From assembly GCF_947493875.1 (NCBI RefSeq), contig NZ_CANLSU010000001.1, positions 62,001 through 126,000 on the forward strand: DNA of 64,000 bases, in the 5' to 3' direction. Every line of letters starts with the position of its first letter. The first letter of the stretch is position 1. Source of the DNA: an uncultured Marinococcus sp. GTDB taxonomy: Bacteria; Bacillota; Bacilli; Bacillales; Marinococcaceae. The translations under genes were made by a program, and so were the position numbers. The notes under the pieces are model-generated. The model worked only from the letters and a program-made list of their open reading frames with translations, was not told where the DNA came from and made no database searches. Positions 28,790-40,895 of this stretch are shown one piece after another.

Positions 28790-30343
28790 GTGAAAAACAT
28801 TAACGTTTTCGATACGACGCTTCGAGATGGAGAGCAGACGCCGGGCGTCAACCTGAACTTTGAAGAAAAGCTTCAAATTGCGAAACAGCTCGAACGTCTG
28901 GGTGTTGATATTATTGAAGCGGGGTTTCCAGCCGCTTCTAAAGGCGATCTTCGTTCTGTGAAGGAAATTGCGGATACTGTCAAAAACAGTTCAGTAACCG
29001 GGCTGTCCCGCGCCCTGACTTCTGATATCGATGCCTGCTGGGAAGCGTTAAAGGGAGGGGCAGAGCCAAGAATCCACGTATTTCTGGCCACGTCCCCGAT
29101 CCATCGTGAGCATAAGCTCCACATGACTCAGGAACAGGTGATTGAGACAGCAGTTAAAGCGGTACGCTATGCAAAAGAGCGTTTTTCCAAGGTCCAGTTT
29201 TCAGCAGAGGACGCCTGCCGGACAGAGCTTCCATTTCTGGCGGAAGTGGTCGAAGCAGTCATTGACGCCGGAGCAGATGTAGTAAACCTGCCGGACACGG
29301 TCGGATTTATCATGCCGGAGGAGATCCGCAGCATGTTCCGCTATATTAAAAACGAAGTGCCAAACGCAGATAAAGCTGTACTGTCGGCTCACTGTCATGA
29401 CGATCTCGGCATGGCGACTGCCAATTCTCTGGCCGCTGTCGAAGGCGGCGCGGAGCAGGTGGAATGTACAATTAACGCTGTCGGGGAACGTGCCGGTAAT
29501 GCTTCTTTGGAAGAAATTGCTGTAGCTCTTCATATCCGGAATGATTTTTACGGTAAATCCACTAACATTACGCTGAACGAAATTAAACGGACAAGCAGTC
29601 TTGTCAGTTCACTCATGGGTATGCAGGTGCCAAACAATAAAGCCGTGGTCGGCGACAACGCATTTGCCCATGAATCCGGTATTCATCAGGATGGCGTACT
29701 GAAAGAAACATCCACGTATGAAATTATTACGCCGGAGCTCGTCGGTGTAGAAGCGAACCGGATGGTACTTGGTAAGCTTTCCGGACGTCATGCCTTTAAA
29801 GAAAAGATTATTTCTCTCGGCTATAACGCGACCGAAGAAGAGATCAATAAAGTGTTCAAATCCTTTAAAGAACTCGCAGATAAGAAAAAAGAAATTACAA
29901 ATGAAGATATTTTTGCATTAATGGCCGATGAAAAAGCCGGTGATGCAATGAAGTATTATTCTCTTGAAACACTGCAGGTGACGTACGGGACGTCAAATAT
30001 TCCGACGGCTACGGTTACAGTGCTGGACCAGGCAGGAGAGCGTATTGAAAACGCGGGTACTGGTTCTGGAAGCGTGGAGGCCCTTTACAACACGCTTGAA
30101 AAAATTGTAGGGGAAGGCTTCACGCTCCAGGATTACCGTATCCAGTCCACTACCGGCGGCCGTGATGCGCTGGCAGAAGTATTCGTGCGGCTGGCATTTG
30201 AGGAAACGGAATCCAGTGGACGCGGAACGGATAACGACGTACTTGAAGCGTCCGCAAAAGCTTATATTAACGCCGTGAACCGTGTGTTAAACCAGCGTCG
30301 TGCAGAAAACCAGCCTAAAGTAGCAAATATATCCACGCCATAA
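28790..30343 (+). CDS. leuA: 2-isopropylmalate synthase
   Basis: LeuA condenses 2-ketoisovalerate with acetyl-CoA, committing carbon to leucine. The 517-residue protein has the HMGL-like TIM barrel ([18 protein letters not shown]; metal ligands in [15 protein letters not shown]) and a C-terminal LeuA regulatory domain that senses leucine (from about residue 390). The GTG chosen gives [14 protein letters not shown], the usual start, and is 9 bases after AAGGGAG. The frame is open further upstream inside ilvC, and an ATG just ahead of the GTG is in another frame and stops at once. Confidence 0.96.
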   Translation: MKNINVFDTTLRDGEQTPGVNLNFEEKLQIAKQLERLGVDIIEAGFPAASKGDLRSVKEIADTVKNSSVTGLSRALTSDIDACWEALKGGAEPRIHVFLATSPIHREHKLHMTQEQVIETAVKAVRYAKERFSKVQFSAEDACRTELPFLAEVVEAVIDAGADVVNLPDTVGFIMPEEIRSMFRYIKNEVPNADKAVLSAHCHDDLGMATANSLAAVEGGAEQVECTINAVGERAGNASLEEIAVALHIRNDFYGKSTNITLNEIKRTSSLVSSLMGMQVPNNKAVVGDNAFAHESGIHQDGVLKETSTYEIITPELVGVEANRMVLGKLSGRHAFKEKIISLGYNATEEEINKVFKSFKELADKKKEITNEDIFALMADEKAGDAMKYYSLETLQVTYGTSNIPTATVTVLDQAGERIENAGTGSGSVEALYNTLEKIVGEGFTLQDYRIQSTTGGRDALAEVFVRLAFEETESSGRGTDNDVLEASAKAYINAVNRVLNQRRAENQPKVANISTP

Positions 30344-30380
30344 AATAATTACTGAAGCAGCGGACAAGGGAGAGATCGAA

Positions 30381-31472
30381 ATGGAAAAAAAGATTGCGAT
30401 CCTGCCCGGTGACGGTATCGGACGGGAAGTAGTAGAGGCAGCAGTACAGGTGCTCAAGCAGATTGAAACATCGTTTAACCATTCATTTACATTTGAATAT
30501 GCAGATATTGGCGGAGGAGCCGTGGATGATTACGATGATCCGCTCCCTGCTCATACGCTCGATATTTGTAAAAAAAGCGACGCCATTCTGCTTGGTGCAG
30601 TCGGAGGCCCGGCGTGGGACCACCTTCCGGGAGAAAAGCGCCCGGAAAAAGGACTGCTGCGCATTCGTAAAGAGTTAGGACTGTTTGCCAATCTGCGCCC
30701 GGTCCGCAGTTTCAAAAGCTTGCTGCACAGTTCACCCCTGCGTGAAGAAGTGATTGACGGAGTCGATGTAATGATTGTCCGGGAATTAACCGGAGGGCTT
30801 TATTTCGGGGAGCCAAGAGAACGACGGATAATCGACGGCGAAGAAGCAGCGGTGGACACCTTGGTTTATAAAAAATCAGAAATCCGGAGAATTGTTCAGC
30901 AGGCCTTTGAAATTGCCCGTTTACGCACGCGAAAAGTAATATCAGTCGATAAAGCGAATGTTATTGAATCCAGCCGCTTATGGCGGGAAACAGCTGAAGA
31001 AGCAGCCAAAGACTACCCGGATGTGGAGCTTGAGCATATGCTCGTGGATAACGCGGCCATGCAGATTATGTATGATCCGAAAAAGCTCGACGTCATCGTT
31101 ACGGAAAATATGTTCGGGGATATTTTAAGCGATGAAGCATCGATGCTGACAGGATCGCTCGGTATGCTGCCGTCTGCAAGTATGGGCAGTGAAAAGCCTG
31201 CTTTGTATGAGCCGGTCCACGGATCGGCCCCTGACATCGCCGGACAGGGGACAGCGAATCCTCTGGCCACGATCGCTTCGAGTGCAATGATGCTGAAATA
31301 TTCCTTTGAGCTCCAGCGGGAATCAGATGCAGTGGAGGAAGCGATTGAGCAGGTCCTCTTAGAGGGACTGCTTCCGGCAGACTTAAGCAGGGATAAAACA
31401 TCTGCGGCCTCAACAGAAGAAGTTACAAAAGCCGTATGCAGTCACATTGCACGGCTGGCAGGAAAATATTAA
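30381..31472 (+). CDS. leuB: 3-isopropylmalate dehydrogenase
   Basis: LeuB oxidatively decarboxylates 3-isopropylmalate with NAD+. The 363-residue protein contains [16 protein letters not shown] at the N-terminus, the substrate-binding [15 protein letters not shown], and the NAD/metal region [20 protein letters not shown] followed by [14 protein letters not shown]. The ATG follows AAGGGAGAG. Normal length. Confidence 0.97.
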   Translation: MEKKIAILPGDGIGREVVEAAVQVLKQIETSFNHSFTFEYADIGGGAVDDYDDPLPAHTLDICKKSDAILLGAVGGPAWDHLPGEKRPEKGLLRIRKELGLFANLRPVRSFKSLLHSSPLREEVIDGVDVMIVRELTGGLYFGEPRERRIIDGEEAAVDTLVYKKSEIRRIVQQAFEIARLRTRKVISVDKANVIESSRLWRETAEEAAKDYPDVELEHMLVDNAAMQIMYDPKKLDVIVTENMFGDILSDEASMLTGSLGMLPSASMGSEKPALYEPVHGSAPDIAGQGTANPLATIASSAMMLKYSFELQRESDAVEEAIEQVLLEGLLPADLSRDKTSAASTEEVTKAVCSHIARLAGKY

Positions 31473-31486
31473 AAGGAGGAAGTTCC

Positions 31487-32902
31487 ATGAAGCCGAGAAC
31501 AATCATTGATAAGATTTGGAATGAACACGCTGTTCGTGCTGAAACAGGCAAACCGAATTTAATGTATGTTGATCTTCATATGGTCCACGAAGTCACGTCC
31601 CCGCAGGCATTTGAAGGCCTCCGGCTGAGCGGGCGTCCAGTGAGGCGCCCGGACCTGACCTTTGCGACAATGGACCATAACGTACCGACGCTGAACCGGG
31701 AATCTATTACGGATGCCATTTCGAAAAAGCAGATTGATACGCTGTTTGACAACTGCAAGGAGTTTGGAGTGGAGCTTGCTGACATTCACAGCCCGAACAA
31801 TGGCATTGTCCACATTATCGGCCCGGAGCTCGGGCTGACCCAGCCGGGAAAAACGATCGTGTGCGGCGACAGCCACACGTCCACCCACGGCGCTTTTGGA
31901 GCCCTTGCCTTTGGTATCGGTACAAGTGAAGTGGAACATGTGCTTGCCACTCAGACGCTTTGGCAGTCTCCTCCAAAAACGATGGAGGTCCATGTGGATG
32001 GAAGACTGGGCACCGGAGTAACAGCCAAGGACATTATTTTGTCGATCATCGCTAAATTTGGTGTTGATTTTGGCAGTGGTTATGTACTGGAATATACCGG
32101 TGAGGCAATTCGCGGTCTGACGATGGAAGAGCGGATGACAATTTGTAACATGTCTATCGAAGCCGGGGCGCGTGCTGGCCTGATCAGTCCGGATCAGGTG
32201 ACGTTCGATTACTTGAAAGACCGCCGGTTTGTACCGGAGGGCACAGAATTTGATGAAAAAGTCGAACAGTGGCGTCAGCTTGCTACAGATGAAGGGGCCG
32301 AATATGACGAACACGTAGTGATCCCCGCAGACGAAATCGAACCGATGGTAACGTGGGGAACCAACCCGTCCCAGGGTGTAGGTATTCACGGTACAGTTCC
32401 TTATCCGGAAGACGGGAAAAGTGCTACGGAGAAAAAAGTGATCAAAACATCGCTTGATTACATGGCTCTGGAGCCGGGCACGAAAATCACAGATATTCAT
32501 GTGCAGCATGTGTTTCTTGGCTCCTGTACCAACGCGCGTATCGGGGACCTTCGTGAAGCTGCTAAAATCATTCGCGGCAACAAAGTAGCGGATGGGATCC
32601 GCGCGATGGTCGTGCCGGGCTCCCAACAGGTGAAAATGCAGGCAGAGGAAGAAGGACTCGACCAGGTATTTAAGGAAGCTGGATTTGAGTGGAGGGACTC
32701 CGGGTGCAGCATGTGCCTCGGCATGAATCCTGATTTTGTACCTGAGGGAGAGCGCTGTGCCTCCACGTCCAACAGAAACTTTGAAGGCCGGCAGGGAAAA
32801 GGTGCAAGAACGCACCTGGTCAGTCCGGCTATGGCAGCAGGGGCTGCTATTTACGGACACTTTGTAGATGTACGAAAATTGGATCAGACAGTTTCTTCAT
32901 AA
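31487..32902 (+). CDS. leuC: 3-isopropylmalate dehydratase large subunit
   Basis: LeuC with LeuD isomerises 2- to 3-isopropylmalate using a [4Fe-4S] cluster, as in aconitase. Of the three cluster cysteines one is in [12 protein letters not shown] and two are in [32 protein letters not shown] is also diagnostic. At 471 residues it has normal length. The ATG follows AAAAGGAGGAAGTTCC, and a longer in-frame reading starts inside leuB and is not needed. Confidence 0.97.
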   Translation: MKPRTIIDKIWNEHAVRAETGKPNLMYVDLHMVHEVTSPQAFEGLRLSGRPVRRPDLTFATMDHNVPTLNRESITDAISKKQIDTLFDNCKEFGVELADIHSPNNGIVHIIGPELGLTQPGKTIVCGDSHTSTHGAFGALAFGIGTSEVEHVLATQTLWQSPPKTMEVHVDGRLGTGVTAKDIILSIIAKFGVDFGSGYVLEYTGEAIRGLTMEERMTICNMSIEAGARAGLISPDQVTFDYLKDRRFVPEGTEFDEKVEQWRQLATDEGAEYDEHVVIPADEIEPMVTWGTNPSQGVGIHGTVPYPEDGKSATEKKVIKTSLDYMALEPGTKITDIHVQHVFLGSCTNARIGDLREAAKIIRGNKVADGIRAMVVPGSQQVKMQAEEEGLDQVFKEAGFEWRDSGCSMCLGMNPDFVPEGERCASTSNRNFEGRQGKGARTHLVSPAMAAGAAIYGHFVDVRKLDQTVSS

Positions 32903-32914
32903 GGAGGTGGCAGC

Positions 32915-33505
32915 ATGGAAGCACTCACAGTGCACGAAGGAAATACGGCAGTACTTGAACGGGCAAACGTGGACACAGACCAGATTATTCCGAAGCAGTT
33001 TTTAAAACGCGTAGAACGTACCGGGTTCGGCCAGTTTTTATTTTTTGACTGGCGCTTCAAGTCAGATGGGGAAGAAGATCCTTCCTTTGAGCTGAATTAT
33101 CCATCAGCAGCCAATGCTTCAATTTTGATTGCCGACCATAATTTTGGTTCAGGCTCTTCAAGGGAACACGCCCCATGGGCATTGCAGGACTACGGGTTTC
33201 GCGTTATTATTGCTCCCAGTTATTCGGATATTTTTTACAATAACTGCGTCAAAAACGGGATACTGCCGGTACGGCTGCCCGAAGATCAGGTTTATAAACT
33301 GATGAAGAATGGGAATGATAAAGAATACCACTTGACAGTAGATTTACAAAATCAGCAAATCTCTGATAAAGATGCGGATTTCGAGGCAACATTTGAGATA
33401 GATCCCTATTGGAAGGAAATGCTGTTAAACGGATGGGATGAAATTAGTATTACGCTTCAATATGAAAAAGATATCGAAGCGTATGAAAAACGGGTCAAAG
33501 TTTAA
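32915..33505 (+). CDS. leuD: 3-isopropylmalate dehydratase small subunit
   Basis: The 196-residue swivel subunit completes the LeuCD isomerase. The family motifs are NVDTDQIIPKQFLKR near the N-terminus and NFGSGSSREHAPWAL, whose serine and arginine contact substrate. The ATG follows AAGGAGGTGGCAGC. It is the last gene of the operon and is followed by a terminator. Confidence 0.97.
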   Translation: MEALTVHEGNTAVLERANVDTDQIIPKQFLKRVERTGFGQFLFFDWRFKSDGEEDPSFELNYPSAANASILIADHNFGSGSSREHAPWALQDYGFRVIIAPSYSDIFYNNCVKNGILPVRLPEDQVYKLMKNGNDKEYHLTVDLQNQQISDKDADFEATFEIDPYWKEMLLNGWDEISITLQYEKDIEAYEKRVKV

Positions 33506-33507
33506 CG

Positions 33508-33542
33508 GGGAAGGCGGCCCAAAGCGGCCGTCTTCATTTTTA
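33508..33542 (+). terminator. Rho-independent terminator of the ilv-leu operon
   Basis: GAAGGCGGCC pairs with GGCCGTCTTC (one G-U) around CAAAGC, followed by ATTTTT. Confidence 0.85.
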
Positions 33543-33654
33543 CATTAAGCTGTACTGAACGCAGTTATTCATACATACATATACTATTTGATCTGCCCAT
33601 ACAAAAAATTTACGATCTACTGGCATAGCGGATTTTTACAGAAGGAGGCACCAG

Positions 33655-34674
33655 ATGGATAAAAGGCCGAATCAGAAGGTTGTTTCTTTCCCTGGAGCAG
33701 CCGGAAAATTGGTGAAGCAGGGGCTCGAACAGCTGAAGGCTGGTGAAAAGGAGCAGGCCGTAGACGTGTTTCGCCAGGCGCTGATGCATGAGAGCCGAAA
33801 TCCTGACGCTTCCTATGGTCTTCTTTTAGCTTACGCGGAAGCAGGATATCTGCAGGAAGCGGCCGGATGGGCAGAAGAACTGCTTAAAGACAATACCAGT
33901 GACTTTCTCGAGATTCTCCATGTATACGTACCGGTATTAGCTCAGCTGGGCAGGTATGACCAGGTAATTGAAACGCTGGATGAAGTGCAGAACACAAAGG
34001 AAGTGCCTGGTCATTTGAGAGAGCAGTTTCAGGAATTGTATGCTCTTGCTGATGGCATGACGCATATGCAAGTGGAAACAAAAGAATACAATACAATGCC
34101 TGAAGAACGCTCTTCGCTGCCGGTGGAATGGGAAATGGTGCTTCAAATGGGAACTGAGGACCAGAAGCTGCATGTGTTAAATGTGCTTCGAAAAGAAGGA
34201 GCGGAAAAATGGATGCCTGCAATAAGGGAGCTGCTGGCCCGGCAGGAAACATCGCCACTAATGAAAAGCTTCCTTCTTCTGCTTCTGAAGGACTGGCAGA
34301 TCGAAGACGCTGTCTGGGTGCAGAAGCTGGGCAGGAAAGGGGAGTTCGCCCCGTCCACGCTTCCGGCTTTGGAAGAGAGCAGCTCGTATACAGAGTCCTC
34401 GTTTCTGCTCGACCGTTCGCTCGGGGATAAAGATCCAGTGCTGCTTCAGCATGCGAAAGAGCTGCTGCAGCAGCTGCTGTTGTATTACTATCCTTTTCCT
34501 CCTTCGGTACAGATTGAAGTGTTGGCAGCTGTGCTGCACTTTGAGACGTTCCGGCAGTTTGAGCCGCTCCCGGACGAACAGGATATCAGGGAGTGTTACG
34601 GAGTAGCTGAAGCAGGCTTTAGATCGATGCAGGAGGAATACGAAAGAATCCAGGGGTTCATTCAGGAAATCTGA
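33655..34674 (+). CDS. TPR-repeat protein (YsoA-like)
   Basis: This 339-residue cytosolic protein has tetratricopeptide-like helical repeats in its first third (for example GLEQLKAGEKEQAVDVFRQA, then YGLLLAYAEAGYLQEA). The remainder is leucine-rich and helical with no catalytic motif that I can name. B. subtilis has the TPR protein gene ysoA between leuD and tig, the same position. Function is unknown; TPR arrays usually mediate protein contacts. The ATG follows AGAAGGAGGCACC. It lies between two terminators/promoters, so it is probably monocistronic. Confidence 0.78.
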   Translation: MDKRPNQKVVSFPGAAGKLVKQGLEQLKAGEKEQAVDVFRQALMHESRNPDASYGLLLAYAEAGYLQEAAGWAEELLKDNTSDFLEILHVYVPVLAQLGRYDQVIETLDEVQNTKEVPGHLREQFQELYALADGMTHMQVETKEYNTMPEERSSLPVEWEMVLQMGTEDQKLHVLNVLRKEGAEKWMPAIRELLARQETSPLMKSFLLLLLKDWQIEDAVWVQKLGRKGEFAPSTLPALEESSSYTESSFLLDRSLGDKDPVLLQHAKELLQQLLLYYYPFPPSVQIEVLAAVLHFETFRQFEPLPDEQDIRECYGVAEAGFRSMQEEYERIQGFIQEI

Positions 34675-34742
34675 AAAGCCCCTATTTGAAAGTGATGTTT
34701 AATCCCTTGTGGGAGTAAGTTTAGCGGAAAATGAATCATTCA

Positions 34743-34770
34743 TTGAAATGGTTTAGTGTTATGTTATAAT
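34743..34770 (+). promoter_or_regulatory. Promoter of tig
   Basis: TTGAAA and TATAAT with 16-base spacing, about 45 bases upstream of the tig start. Confidence 0.65.
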
Positions 34771-34818
34771 AGGGTAGTTGTTTACACGGTAGAACCTAGT
34801 TATTTGGAGGGAATTTGA

Positions 34819-36156
34819 ATGAATGCCAGTTGGGAAAAGAAAGAAGGAAACCAGGGAGTCTTAACCGTAGACGTAGAATCGGAACGGTTTGACAAAGCTC
34901 TGGATCAAGCATTTAATAAAGTGAAAAATGATGTATCTATTCCAGGATTTCGTAAAGGAAAAGTGCCACGGAAGCTTTTCGAAAGCCGTTTTGGAGTAGA
35001 GTCTTTATACCAGGATGCCCTGGATATCCTGCTTCCGGATGTTTATGCCGAAGCAGTGGACGAAGCGGGTATTGAACCAGTGGACCGTCCGGAAATCGAT
35101 GTAGAAGAAGTGGAAAAAGGCAAAGACCTGAAATTCACTGCTACAGTCACCGTGAAGCCGGAAGTAGAGCTCGGCGAGATCAAAGGACTCGAAGTAGAGG
35201 AGTTTGACACTTCTGTATCAGAAGAAGAAGTAAACCAGGAGCTTGAAAATCTTCAGGGCAAATACGCAGATCTTGCCGTAGTGGAAGAGGGCGAAGTCCA
35301 GGACGGAGATACCGCTGTACTCGATTTCGAAGGTTTCGTAAATGGAGAAGCTTTTGAAGGCGGCAGTGCGGAAAATCACTCGCTTGAGATCGGCTCCAAT
35401 TCCTTTATTCCAGGATTTGAAGAGCAGGTTGTAGGCATGCAGCCGGGTACAGAAAAAGATATTACGGTTACTTTCCCGGAAGAGTACCATGCTGAAAACC
35501 TTGCCGGCGAAGAAGCTGTCTTTCATGTCAAGCTTCACGAAATCAAGCGTAAAGAGCTTCCAGAGCTCGACGATGAGTTCGCGAAGGACGTAGAAGAGCA
35601 CGAAGCAGAAACACTCGACGAGCTTAAAGAGGCAGTTCGCCATCAGCTTGAACACGACCGTGAGCATGAAAAAGAACATCACGAGCGGGACACTGTAGTT
35701 GAAGAGGCAGCGGAGAAAGCTTCTGCAGAAATTCCGCAGGCGATGATCAACACAGAATCCGACCGTATGCTTCAGGAATTCAGCCAGCGCCTTCAATCCC
35801 AGGGTATGACTCTGGAAATGTACCAGCAGGTTACCGGTACGGACGAAGAAGGCATGAAAGAGCAGTTCCAGCCGGAAGCTGAAAAACGTGTCCGCATGAA
35901 TCTGACTCTTGAAGCCGTAGCTGAGCAGGAAAACCTTGAAGCAAGTGAAGAAGACGTGGAAAACGAACTTCAAAAAATGGCTGACATGTACCAGCGCGAT
36001 AAAGAAGAAATCCGCAGCCTTATCGAAATGCAGGGCGGCGTGGATATGCTGAAGCAGGATCTTCGTCTGCAGCGCGCTATCGACTATCTTGTTGAGCACA
36101 GCAAAACTGTACCGAAAAAAGAAAAACCAGAAGATGAAGAAACAGAAAACGAATAA
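34819..36156 (+). CDS. tig: Trigger factor (ribosome-associated chaperone, PPIase)
   Basis: Trigger factor binds nascent chains at the ribosomal exit and isomerises prolyl bonds. The 445-residue protein has the ribosome-binding N-domain with signature [18 protein letters not shown] (about residues 36-53). The FKBP-type PPIase domain follows at about 150-245 ([20 protein letters not shown]), and a helical chaperone domain makes up the rest. The sequence is unusually acidic, with a Glu/His-rich stretch near residues 255-295 and a tail rich in Glu and Lys. The ATG follows TTGGAGGG. It is slightly longer than B. subtilis Tig because of the acidic segments. Confidence 0.97.
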   Translation: MNASWEKKEGNQGVLTVDVESERFDKALDQAFNKVKNDVSIPGFRKGKVPRKLFESRFGVESLYQDALDILLPDVYAEAVDEAGIEPVDRPEIDVEEVEKGKDLKFTATVTVKPEVELGEIKGLEVEEFDTSVSEEEVNQELENLQGKYADLAVVEEGEVQDGDTAVLDFEGFVNGEAFEGGSAENHSLEIGSNSFIPGFEEQVVGMQPGTEKDITVTFPEEYHAENLAGEEAVFHVKLHEIKRKELPELDDEFAKDVEEHEAETLDELKEAVRHQLEHDREHEKEHHERDTVVEEAAEKASAEIPQAMINTESDRMLQEFSQRLQSQGMTLEMYQQVTGTDEEGMKEQFQPEAEKRVRMNLTLEAVAEQENLEASEEDVENELQKMADMYQRDKEEIRSLIEMQGGVDMLKQDLRLQRAIDYLVEHSKTVPKKEKPEDEETENE

Positions 36157-36168
36157 GGCTTAAATGCT

Positions 36169-36208
36169 TAAAAAATCCTGAGGGTGAAGTATGCCTTCAG
36201 GATTTTTC
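36169..36208 (+). terminator. Rho-independent terminator of tig
   Basis: AAAAATCCTGAGGG pairs with CCTTCAGGATTTTT (one G-U) around TGAAGTATG. Confidence 0.92.
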
Positions 36209-36285
36209 CGCCTGAAACGGGCAAAAATCAGCATACCCCGGCTGCCCATACTAAAGGGTATTGTTTCGATTTCCATAGGAAAGTA

Positions 36286-36294
36286 TGATACAAT
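36286..36294 (+). promoter_or_regulatory. Possible extended -10 promoter of clpX
   Basis: TGATACAAT resembles an extended -10 element; no clear -35 is present at 17 bases. It lies about 190 bases before clpX. Confidence 0.4.
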
Positions 36295-36483
36295 TCAACT
36301 CAAGCGCAATAATTGTGTTATTTAAAAACTTCCTATATAGTAAACGAAGAATTAATATTTGTGTTTAGGCAGAGCAGAGAATATGCCGCTTTGAGAAAAG
36401 TCATCGAAGGGCTTAATCAGACGGATTGATTGTATACATTACGCTGCTTTAAATGTTTCATATTTAGGTGAGGGGTGAACCAG

Positions 36484-37758
36484 TTGATTAAATTCAATGA
36501 AGAAAAAGGACAATTGAAATGTTCCTTCTGTGGAAAAACTCAGGATCAGGTTCGTAAGCTGGTCGCCGGGCCCGGCGTATACATTTGTGACGAATGTATC
36601 GAACTGTGCACGGAGATCGTGGAGGAAGAATTAGGTTCGGAAGAAGAAGTGGAATTCGAAGAAATTCCGAAGCCATACGAAATCAATGAAACACTAGATG
36701 ATTATGTTATCGGCCAGGAGAGAGCGAAAAAATCGCTTTCTGTAGCTGTCTATAACCACTATAAGCGTGTGAATTCCACAAAGAAAACCGACGACGTGGA
36801 ACTGGCTAAAAGTAATATAGCGCTCTTAGGTCCGACCGGTAGCGGGAAAACACTATTAGCCCAGACGCTGGCCCGTATTTTGAACGTGCCGTTTGCGATC
36901 GCAGATGCAACTTCTTTGACGGAAGCAGGCTACGTGGGTGAAGACGTGGAAAACATTTTGCTGAAGCTTATCCAGGCAGCTGATTATGATACAGAGAAAG
37001 CAGAAAAGGGTATTATTTACATCGATGAAATTGATAAAGTAGCCCGTAAATCAGAAAACCCTTCCATCACCCGTGACGTATCCGGGGAAGGGGTTCAGCA
37101 GGCGCTTCTGAAAATTCTGGAAGGCACAACCGCCAGTGTTCCTCCGCAGGGAGGCAGAAAGCATCCTCATCAGGAATTTATCCAGATTGATACGAGCAAT
37201 GTGCTGTTCATCTGCGGTGGTGCATTTGATGGCATCGAACAAATTGTAAAAGAACGCCTTGGCCGTAAAATCATCGGCTTTGGGGCAGAGTCTGAAAACG
37301 CTGAAATGGGCCACGATGAATACATGAGCCGGATTCTTCCGGAAGATCTGCTGCGCTATGGCCTGATTCCTGAATTTATCGGCCGGATCCCTGTCATTTC
37401 CAGCCTGTCGCAGTTAGACGAGGAAGCGTTGATTGAGATCCTGACCCAGCCGAAAAACGCGCTTGTCAAGCAGTATCAGAAGCTGCTCGAAATGGATGAA
37501 GTGGAGCTCGAATTCACCGAAGACGCGCTGCGTGCGATTTCGCGTAAAGCAATTGAACGCAAGACCGGAGCACGTGGACTGCGTTCCATCATCGAGGGCA
37601 TTATGCTTGATGTCATGTATGATCTGCCTTCCAAAGAAGAAATTGTTTCCTGCACTATTACAGCAGAAAGCGTAGATAGTGACGGATCACCTCTTCTGAA
37701 AACAAAAGATGGCAAAGAAGTAACGTTAAAACAGTACAAACCAAAAGAAAGTGCATAA
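36484..37758 (+). CDS. clpX: ATP-dependent Clp protease ATP-binding subunit ClpX
   Basis: ClpX is a hexameric unfoldase that delivers proteins to ClpP. The 424-residue protein begins with the zinc-binding domain (cysteines in KCSFCGK and YICDECIEL). The AAA+ core follows, with Walker A GPTGSGKT, Walker [10 protein letters not shown], pore loop GYVG and sensor regions. TTG is taken as the start because it lies 9 bases after AGGTGAGGGG and gives [11 protein letters not shown], the family N-terminus; an in-frame GTG nine bases upstream overlaps the ribosome binding site. A strong hairpin follows the gene. Confidence 0.97.
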   Translation: MIKFNEEKGQLKCSFCGKTQDQVRKLVAGPGVYICDECIELCTEIVEEELGSEEEVEFEEIPKPYEINETLDDYVIGQERAKKSLSVAVYNHYKRVNSTKKTDDVELAKSNIALLGPTGSGKTLLAQTLARILNVPFAIADATSLTEAGYVGEDVENILLKLIQAADYDTEKAEKGIIYIDEIDKVARKSENPSITRDVSGEGVQQALLKILEGTTASVPPQGGRKHPHQEFIQIDTSNVLFICGGAFDGIEQIVKERLGRKIIGFGAESENAEMGHDEYMSRILPEDLLRYGLIPEFIGRIPVISSLSQLDEEALIEILTQPKNALVKQYQKLLEMDEVELEFTEDALRAISRKAIERKTGARGLRSIIEGIMLDVMYDLPSKEEIVSCTITAESVDSDGSPLLKTKDGKEVTLKQYKPKESA

Positions 37759-37792
37759 ACGGTTTTTCGCCTGAATGAAAAGGGACCTTATA

Positions 37793-37828
37793 CAGAAACC
37801 CCCGCATCCGTATGGTGCGGGGGTTCTG
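37793..37828 (+). terminator. Strong hairpin after clpX
   Basis: AGAACCCCCGCA-type arm (AGAAACCCCCGCA) pairs with TGCGGGGGTTCT around TCCGTATGG. The T run is weak (CTGATTATTT), so termination is likely but not certain. Confidence 0.7.
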
Positions 37829-37993
37829 ATTATTTATACATAGCATTTATAGACAACTTCCTGTCAATGAGTAATGTTTCATAGACAGTAATTTTATAAA
37901 TAGGATAAAATAAATAGTATACCTTTAGTACGTAACAACCGCATCACTGCATAACAGCAAACGAATATAATTTGACAATAGAGGTGTTAGCGA

Positions 37994-40327
37994 ATGCCAA
38001 ATACAACGACGATTTCCATACCGATGCTGCCGCTTCGCGGACTGCTTGTGTTCCCGTCGATGGTGCTTCATTTGGATGTGGGAAGAGATAAATCCGTAGA
38101 GGCCCTGGAACAGGCAAATGCTAAGGACAGCCGGATTCTGCTCGTCACGCAGAAAGATTTATCAGTAGATAATCCGGGCGAAGCTGATGTGTACCATGTT
38201 GGTACAGTGGCAAAAATTAAGCAGATGCTGAAGCTTCCGAACGGCACCATCCGTGTATTGGTGGAAGGTCTGGAGCGCGCAGAAATAAAAGAATTTATCG
38301 ATAAGGATGCTTTTTTCGAGGTGGAAATGGAAGTGCTGCCTACGGAAGAGCACGCGGATTCGGCTGAGGAACAGGCACTAATGAGAAAAGCACTCGAGGC
38401 TTTTGAACAATACGCCACTGCCTCCAAGCGAATTTCCAGTGAAACGATCCAGTCGGTACAGGACATTGCAGGGGCGGACCGGCTCGCCGATATGATCAGC
38501 TCTCACCTGCCGTTAAAAGTGGCAGAGAAGCAGGAGCTGCTCGAACAGTTCACCGCTTCAGAGCGTCTGCGTAAAATTATCGATATTTTGCAGAAGGAAC
38601 AGGAAGTATTAGGTCTTGAAAACCAGATCGGACAGCGCGTAAAAAAATCGATGGAAAAAACGCAGCGGGAATACTATCTGCGCGAACAAATGAGGGCGAT
38701 CCAAAAGGAGCTCGGAGAAGCTGACGGAAAAGAAAGCGAAGTAGATGAACTCAGGGAAAAAATTCAGCAGGCAAAAATGCCGGAACAGGTCCAGGAAAAA
38801 GCCGAGCGGGAGCTCAGGCGCTACGAAAAAATGCCAGGGGCTTCTGCAGAGACTTCCGTTATCAGGACATATATCGAATGGCTGGTGGATATACCATGGT
38901 ATGAGGAAACTGAAGACCAGCTTGACATTAAGCGTGCCCAACGGGTGCTTGATGAAGATCATTACGGCCTTGAAAAAGTTAAAGACCGGGTGCTTGAACA
39001 CTTAGCCGTGCAGCAGCTGACAGAATCAGTGAAGGGGCCGATTTTGTGCCTGACCGGACCGCCGGGTGTGGGGAAAACGTCCTTAGCTCGTTCCATTGCC
39101 CGCTCTCTCGACCGTAACTTCACGAGAATGAGCCTTGGAGGCATCCGGGATGAAGCGGAAATCCGCGGCCACCGAAAAACCTATGTCGGTGCTATGCCCG
39201 GACGTATTATTCAGGGAATGAAAAAGGCAGGGACCGTCAATCCGGTATTTCTGCTTGATGAAATCGACAAAATGGCCAGTGATTTCCGGGGGGACCCTTC
39301 TTCAGCCATGCTTGAAGTGCTTGACCCGGAACAGAATAATACATTTGAAGATCATTATGTGGAAGAGCCTTACGATCTTTCCAAAACGATGTTTATTACT
39401 ACGGCGAACAATATGAACACCATCCCTGAGCCGCTGCTCGACCGGATGGAGGTTATCCGCATTGCCGGGTACACCGAAATTGAAAAAGAAGGCATTGCCA
39501 AAAACCACCTTGTGGAAAAGCAGATTAAGGAAAACGGCTTAACCAAAGGAAGCATCCAGTTTCGGCAGGGAGCCCTTTTGAAGCTGATTCGTGAGTATAC
39601 GAGAGAAGCAGGAGTCCGCGGCCTTGAGAGAGAAATTGCAGCAGTGTGCCGAAAAGCAGCAAAGCTGATCGTCATGGGTGAAAACAAAAAAGTAGTAGTC
39701 ACGCCGGCGAAAATCGAAGAACTGCTCGGACGTCCACGGTACCGTTACGGACGTGCGGAGGAGGAAGACCAAGTGGGCGCAGCTACCGGTCTTGCCTATA
39801 CAGCTGCCGGAGGAACAACTTTATCTATTGAAGTATCTCTTGCAAAAGGAAATGGACAGCTGCAGTTAACCGGAAAGCTCGGTGACGTCATGAAGGAATC
39901 CGCGCAGGCGGCATTCAGCTATATTCGCTCAAAAGCGGATGAGTGGGGCGTTGACCCTGATTTTCAGGAAAAATGGGATATTCATATTCACGTTCCGGAA
40001 GGGGCCACTCCGAAGGACGGGCCTTCAGCAGGCATCACAATTGCAACAGCCCTGGTGTCTGCACTGTCCGGGCGGAAGGTGAAAAAGGAAGTAGGAATGA
40101 CCGGTGAAATTACGCTGCGGGGCAGAGTCCTCCCAATCGGCGGACTCAAGGAAAAATCAATGAGCGCCCACCGGGCCGGACTGACGACGATCCTGATACC
40201 AGCCGATAATGAAAAGGATCTGGAAGATATACCGGAGAGCATCAAAAAAGATATTACGTTTATCACGGTGAAGCATCTTGATGAAGTGTTAAAAGAAGCA
40301 TTGGAGGAGAAAAATGAAAGTTCATAA
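37994..40327 (+). CDS. lonA: ATP-dependent protease LonA
   Basis: The 777-residue cytosolic protease degrades misfolded and regulatory proteins. Residues about 8-205 form the LAN substrate-recognition domain, which marks it as LonA rather than the membrane/sporulation-type LonB. The AAA+ module has Walker [14 protein letters not shown] (about residue 355) and Walker [10 protein letters not shown]. The C-terminal protease has the catalytic serine in [14 protein letters not shown] and the lysine in [14 protein letters not shown]. It starts after AGAGGTGTTAGCGA. In B. subtilis lonB lies between clpX and lonA; here the gap is 235 bases and empty. ysxC overlaps by 14 bases. Confidence 0.97.
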   Translation: MPNTTTISIPMLPLRGLLVFPSMVLHLDVGRDKSVEALEQANAKDSRILLVTQKDLSVDNPGEADVYHVGTVAKIKQMLKLPNGTIRVLVEGLERAEIKEFIDKDAFFEVEMEVLPTEEHADSAEEQALMRKALEAFEQYATASKRISSETIQSVQDIAGADRLADMISSHLPLKVAEKQELLEQFTASERLRKIIDILQKEQEVLGLENQIGQRVKKSMEKTQREYYLREQMRAIQKELGEADGKESEVDELREKIQQAKMPEQVQEKAERELRRYEKMPGASAETSVIRTYIEWLVDIPWYEETEDQLDIKRAQRVLDEDHYGLEKVKDRVLEHLAVQQLTESVKGPILCLTGPPGVGKTSLARSIARSLDRNFTRMSLGGIRDEAEIRGHRKTYVGAMPGRIIQGMKKAGTVNPVFLLDEIDKMASDFRGDPSSAMLEVLDPEQNNTFEDHYVEEPYDLSKTMFITTANNMNTIPEPLLDRMEVIRIAGYTEIEKEGIAKNHLVEKQIKENGLTKGSIQFRQGALLKLIREYTREAGVRGLEREIAAVCRKAAKLIVMGENKKVVVTPAKIEELLGRPRYRYGRAEEEDQVGAATGLAYTAAGGTTLSIEVSLAKGNGQLQLTGKLGDVMKESAQAAFSYIRSKADEWGVDPDFQEKWDIHIHVPEGATPKDGPSAGITIATALVSALSGRKVKKEVGMTGEITLRGRVLPIGGLKEKSMSAHRAGLTTILIPADNEKDLEDIPESIKKDITFITVKHLDEVLKEALEEKNESS

Positions 40328-40895
40328 ATCGGAGCTGGTGATAAGCGCGGTCAGCCCTAAGCAGTATCCTGAGGGAGGACTTCCGGAAATAGCTCTGGCC
40401 GGAAGATCCAACGTCGGGAAATCTTCGTTCATTAATTCCCTGTTAGCAAGAAAAAACCTGGCCCGTACCTCTTCAAAGCCCGGCAAAACACGTACACTCA
40501 ACTTTTATAATATCGAAGACCGCTTTTTGTTTGTAGACGTTCCCGGCTACGGCTACGCGAAGGTATCGAAAAGCGAACGGGCAGCCTGGGGCGAAATGAT
40601 GGAGGAGTATCTTAAAAGCAGAGACGTACTGAAAGCTGCTTTTATGATTATTGATTTTCGCCACGAACCGACAAAAGATGATATTGCGATGTACGATTAT
40701 TTGAAATTTCATGAGCTGCCGGTGGTCATTATTGCAACAAAGGCAGATAAAATTACGAAAAATAAACGCCCCCGTCATTTAAAACGTGTTAAAGAAACAC
40801 TTAAGCTGAAGCCGGAGGACCAGACGGTTGTGTTTTCCGCAGAAACGGCACAGGGTAAAGATGAAGCCTGGCGGGCTATTGAGCAGTTTATTTGA
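40314..40895 (+). CDS. ysxC: Ribosome biogenesis GTPase YsxC (EngB)
   Basis: This essential small GTPase acts late in 50S subunit assembly. The 193-residue protein shows G1 [14 protein letters not shown]3 DVPGYGYAK and G4 TKADK, in the order of the TrmE-Era-EngA-YihA family. It overlaps the end of lonA and is co-transcribed with it, as in B. subtilis. Confidence 0.97.
   Translation: MKVHKSELVISAVSPKQYPEGGLPEIALAGRSNVGKSSFINSLLARKNLARTSSKPGKTRTLNFYNIEDRFLFVDVPGYGYAKVSKSERAAWGEMMEEYLKSRDVLKAAFMIIDFRHEPTKDDIAMYDYLKFHELPVVIIATKADKITKNKRPRHLKRVKETLKLKPEDQTVVFSAETAQGKDEAWRAIEQFI

Noticed and set aside
31559-32860. 433-codon ORF on the minus strand across leuC
   Set aside because: It lies entirely antisense to a well-conserved gene, shows no recognisable protein and has no ribosome binding site; it reflects codon bias of leuC.
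35218-36099. 293-codon ORF on the minus strand across tig
   Set aside because: It is antisense to trigger factor; its Phe/Leu-rich sequence is the mirror of the Glu/Lys codons of tig.
37994-40327. The single lon gene being LonB
   Set aside because: The protein has the N-terminal LAN domain of LonA and no membrane segment; its coupling to ysxC also matches lonA.
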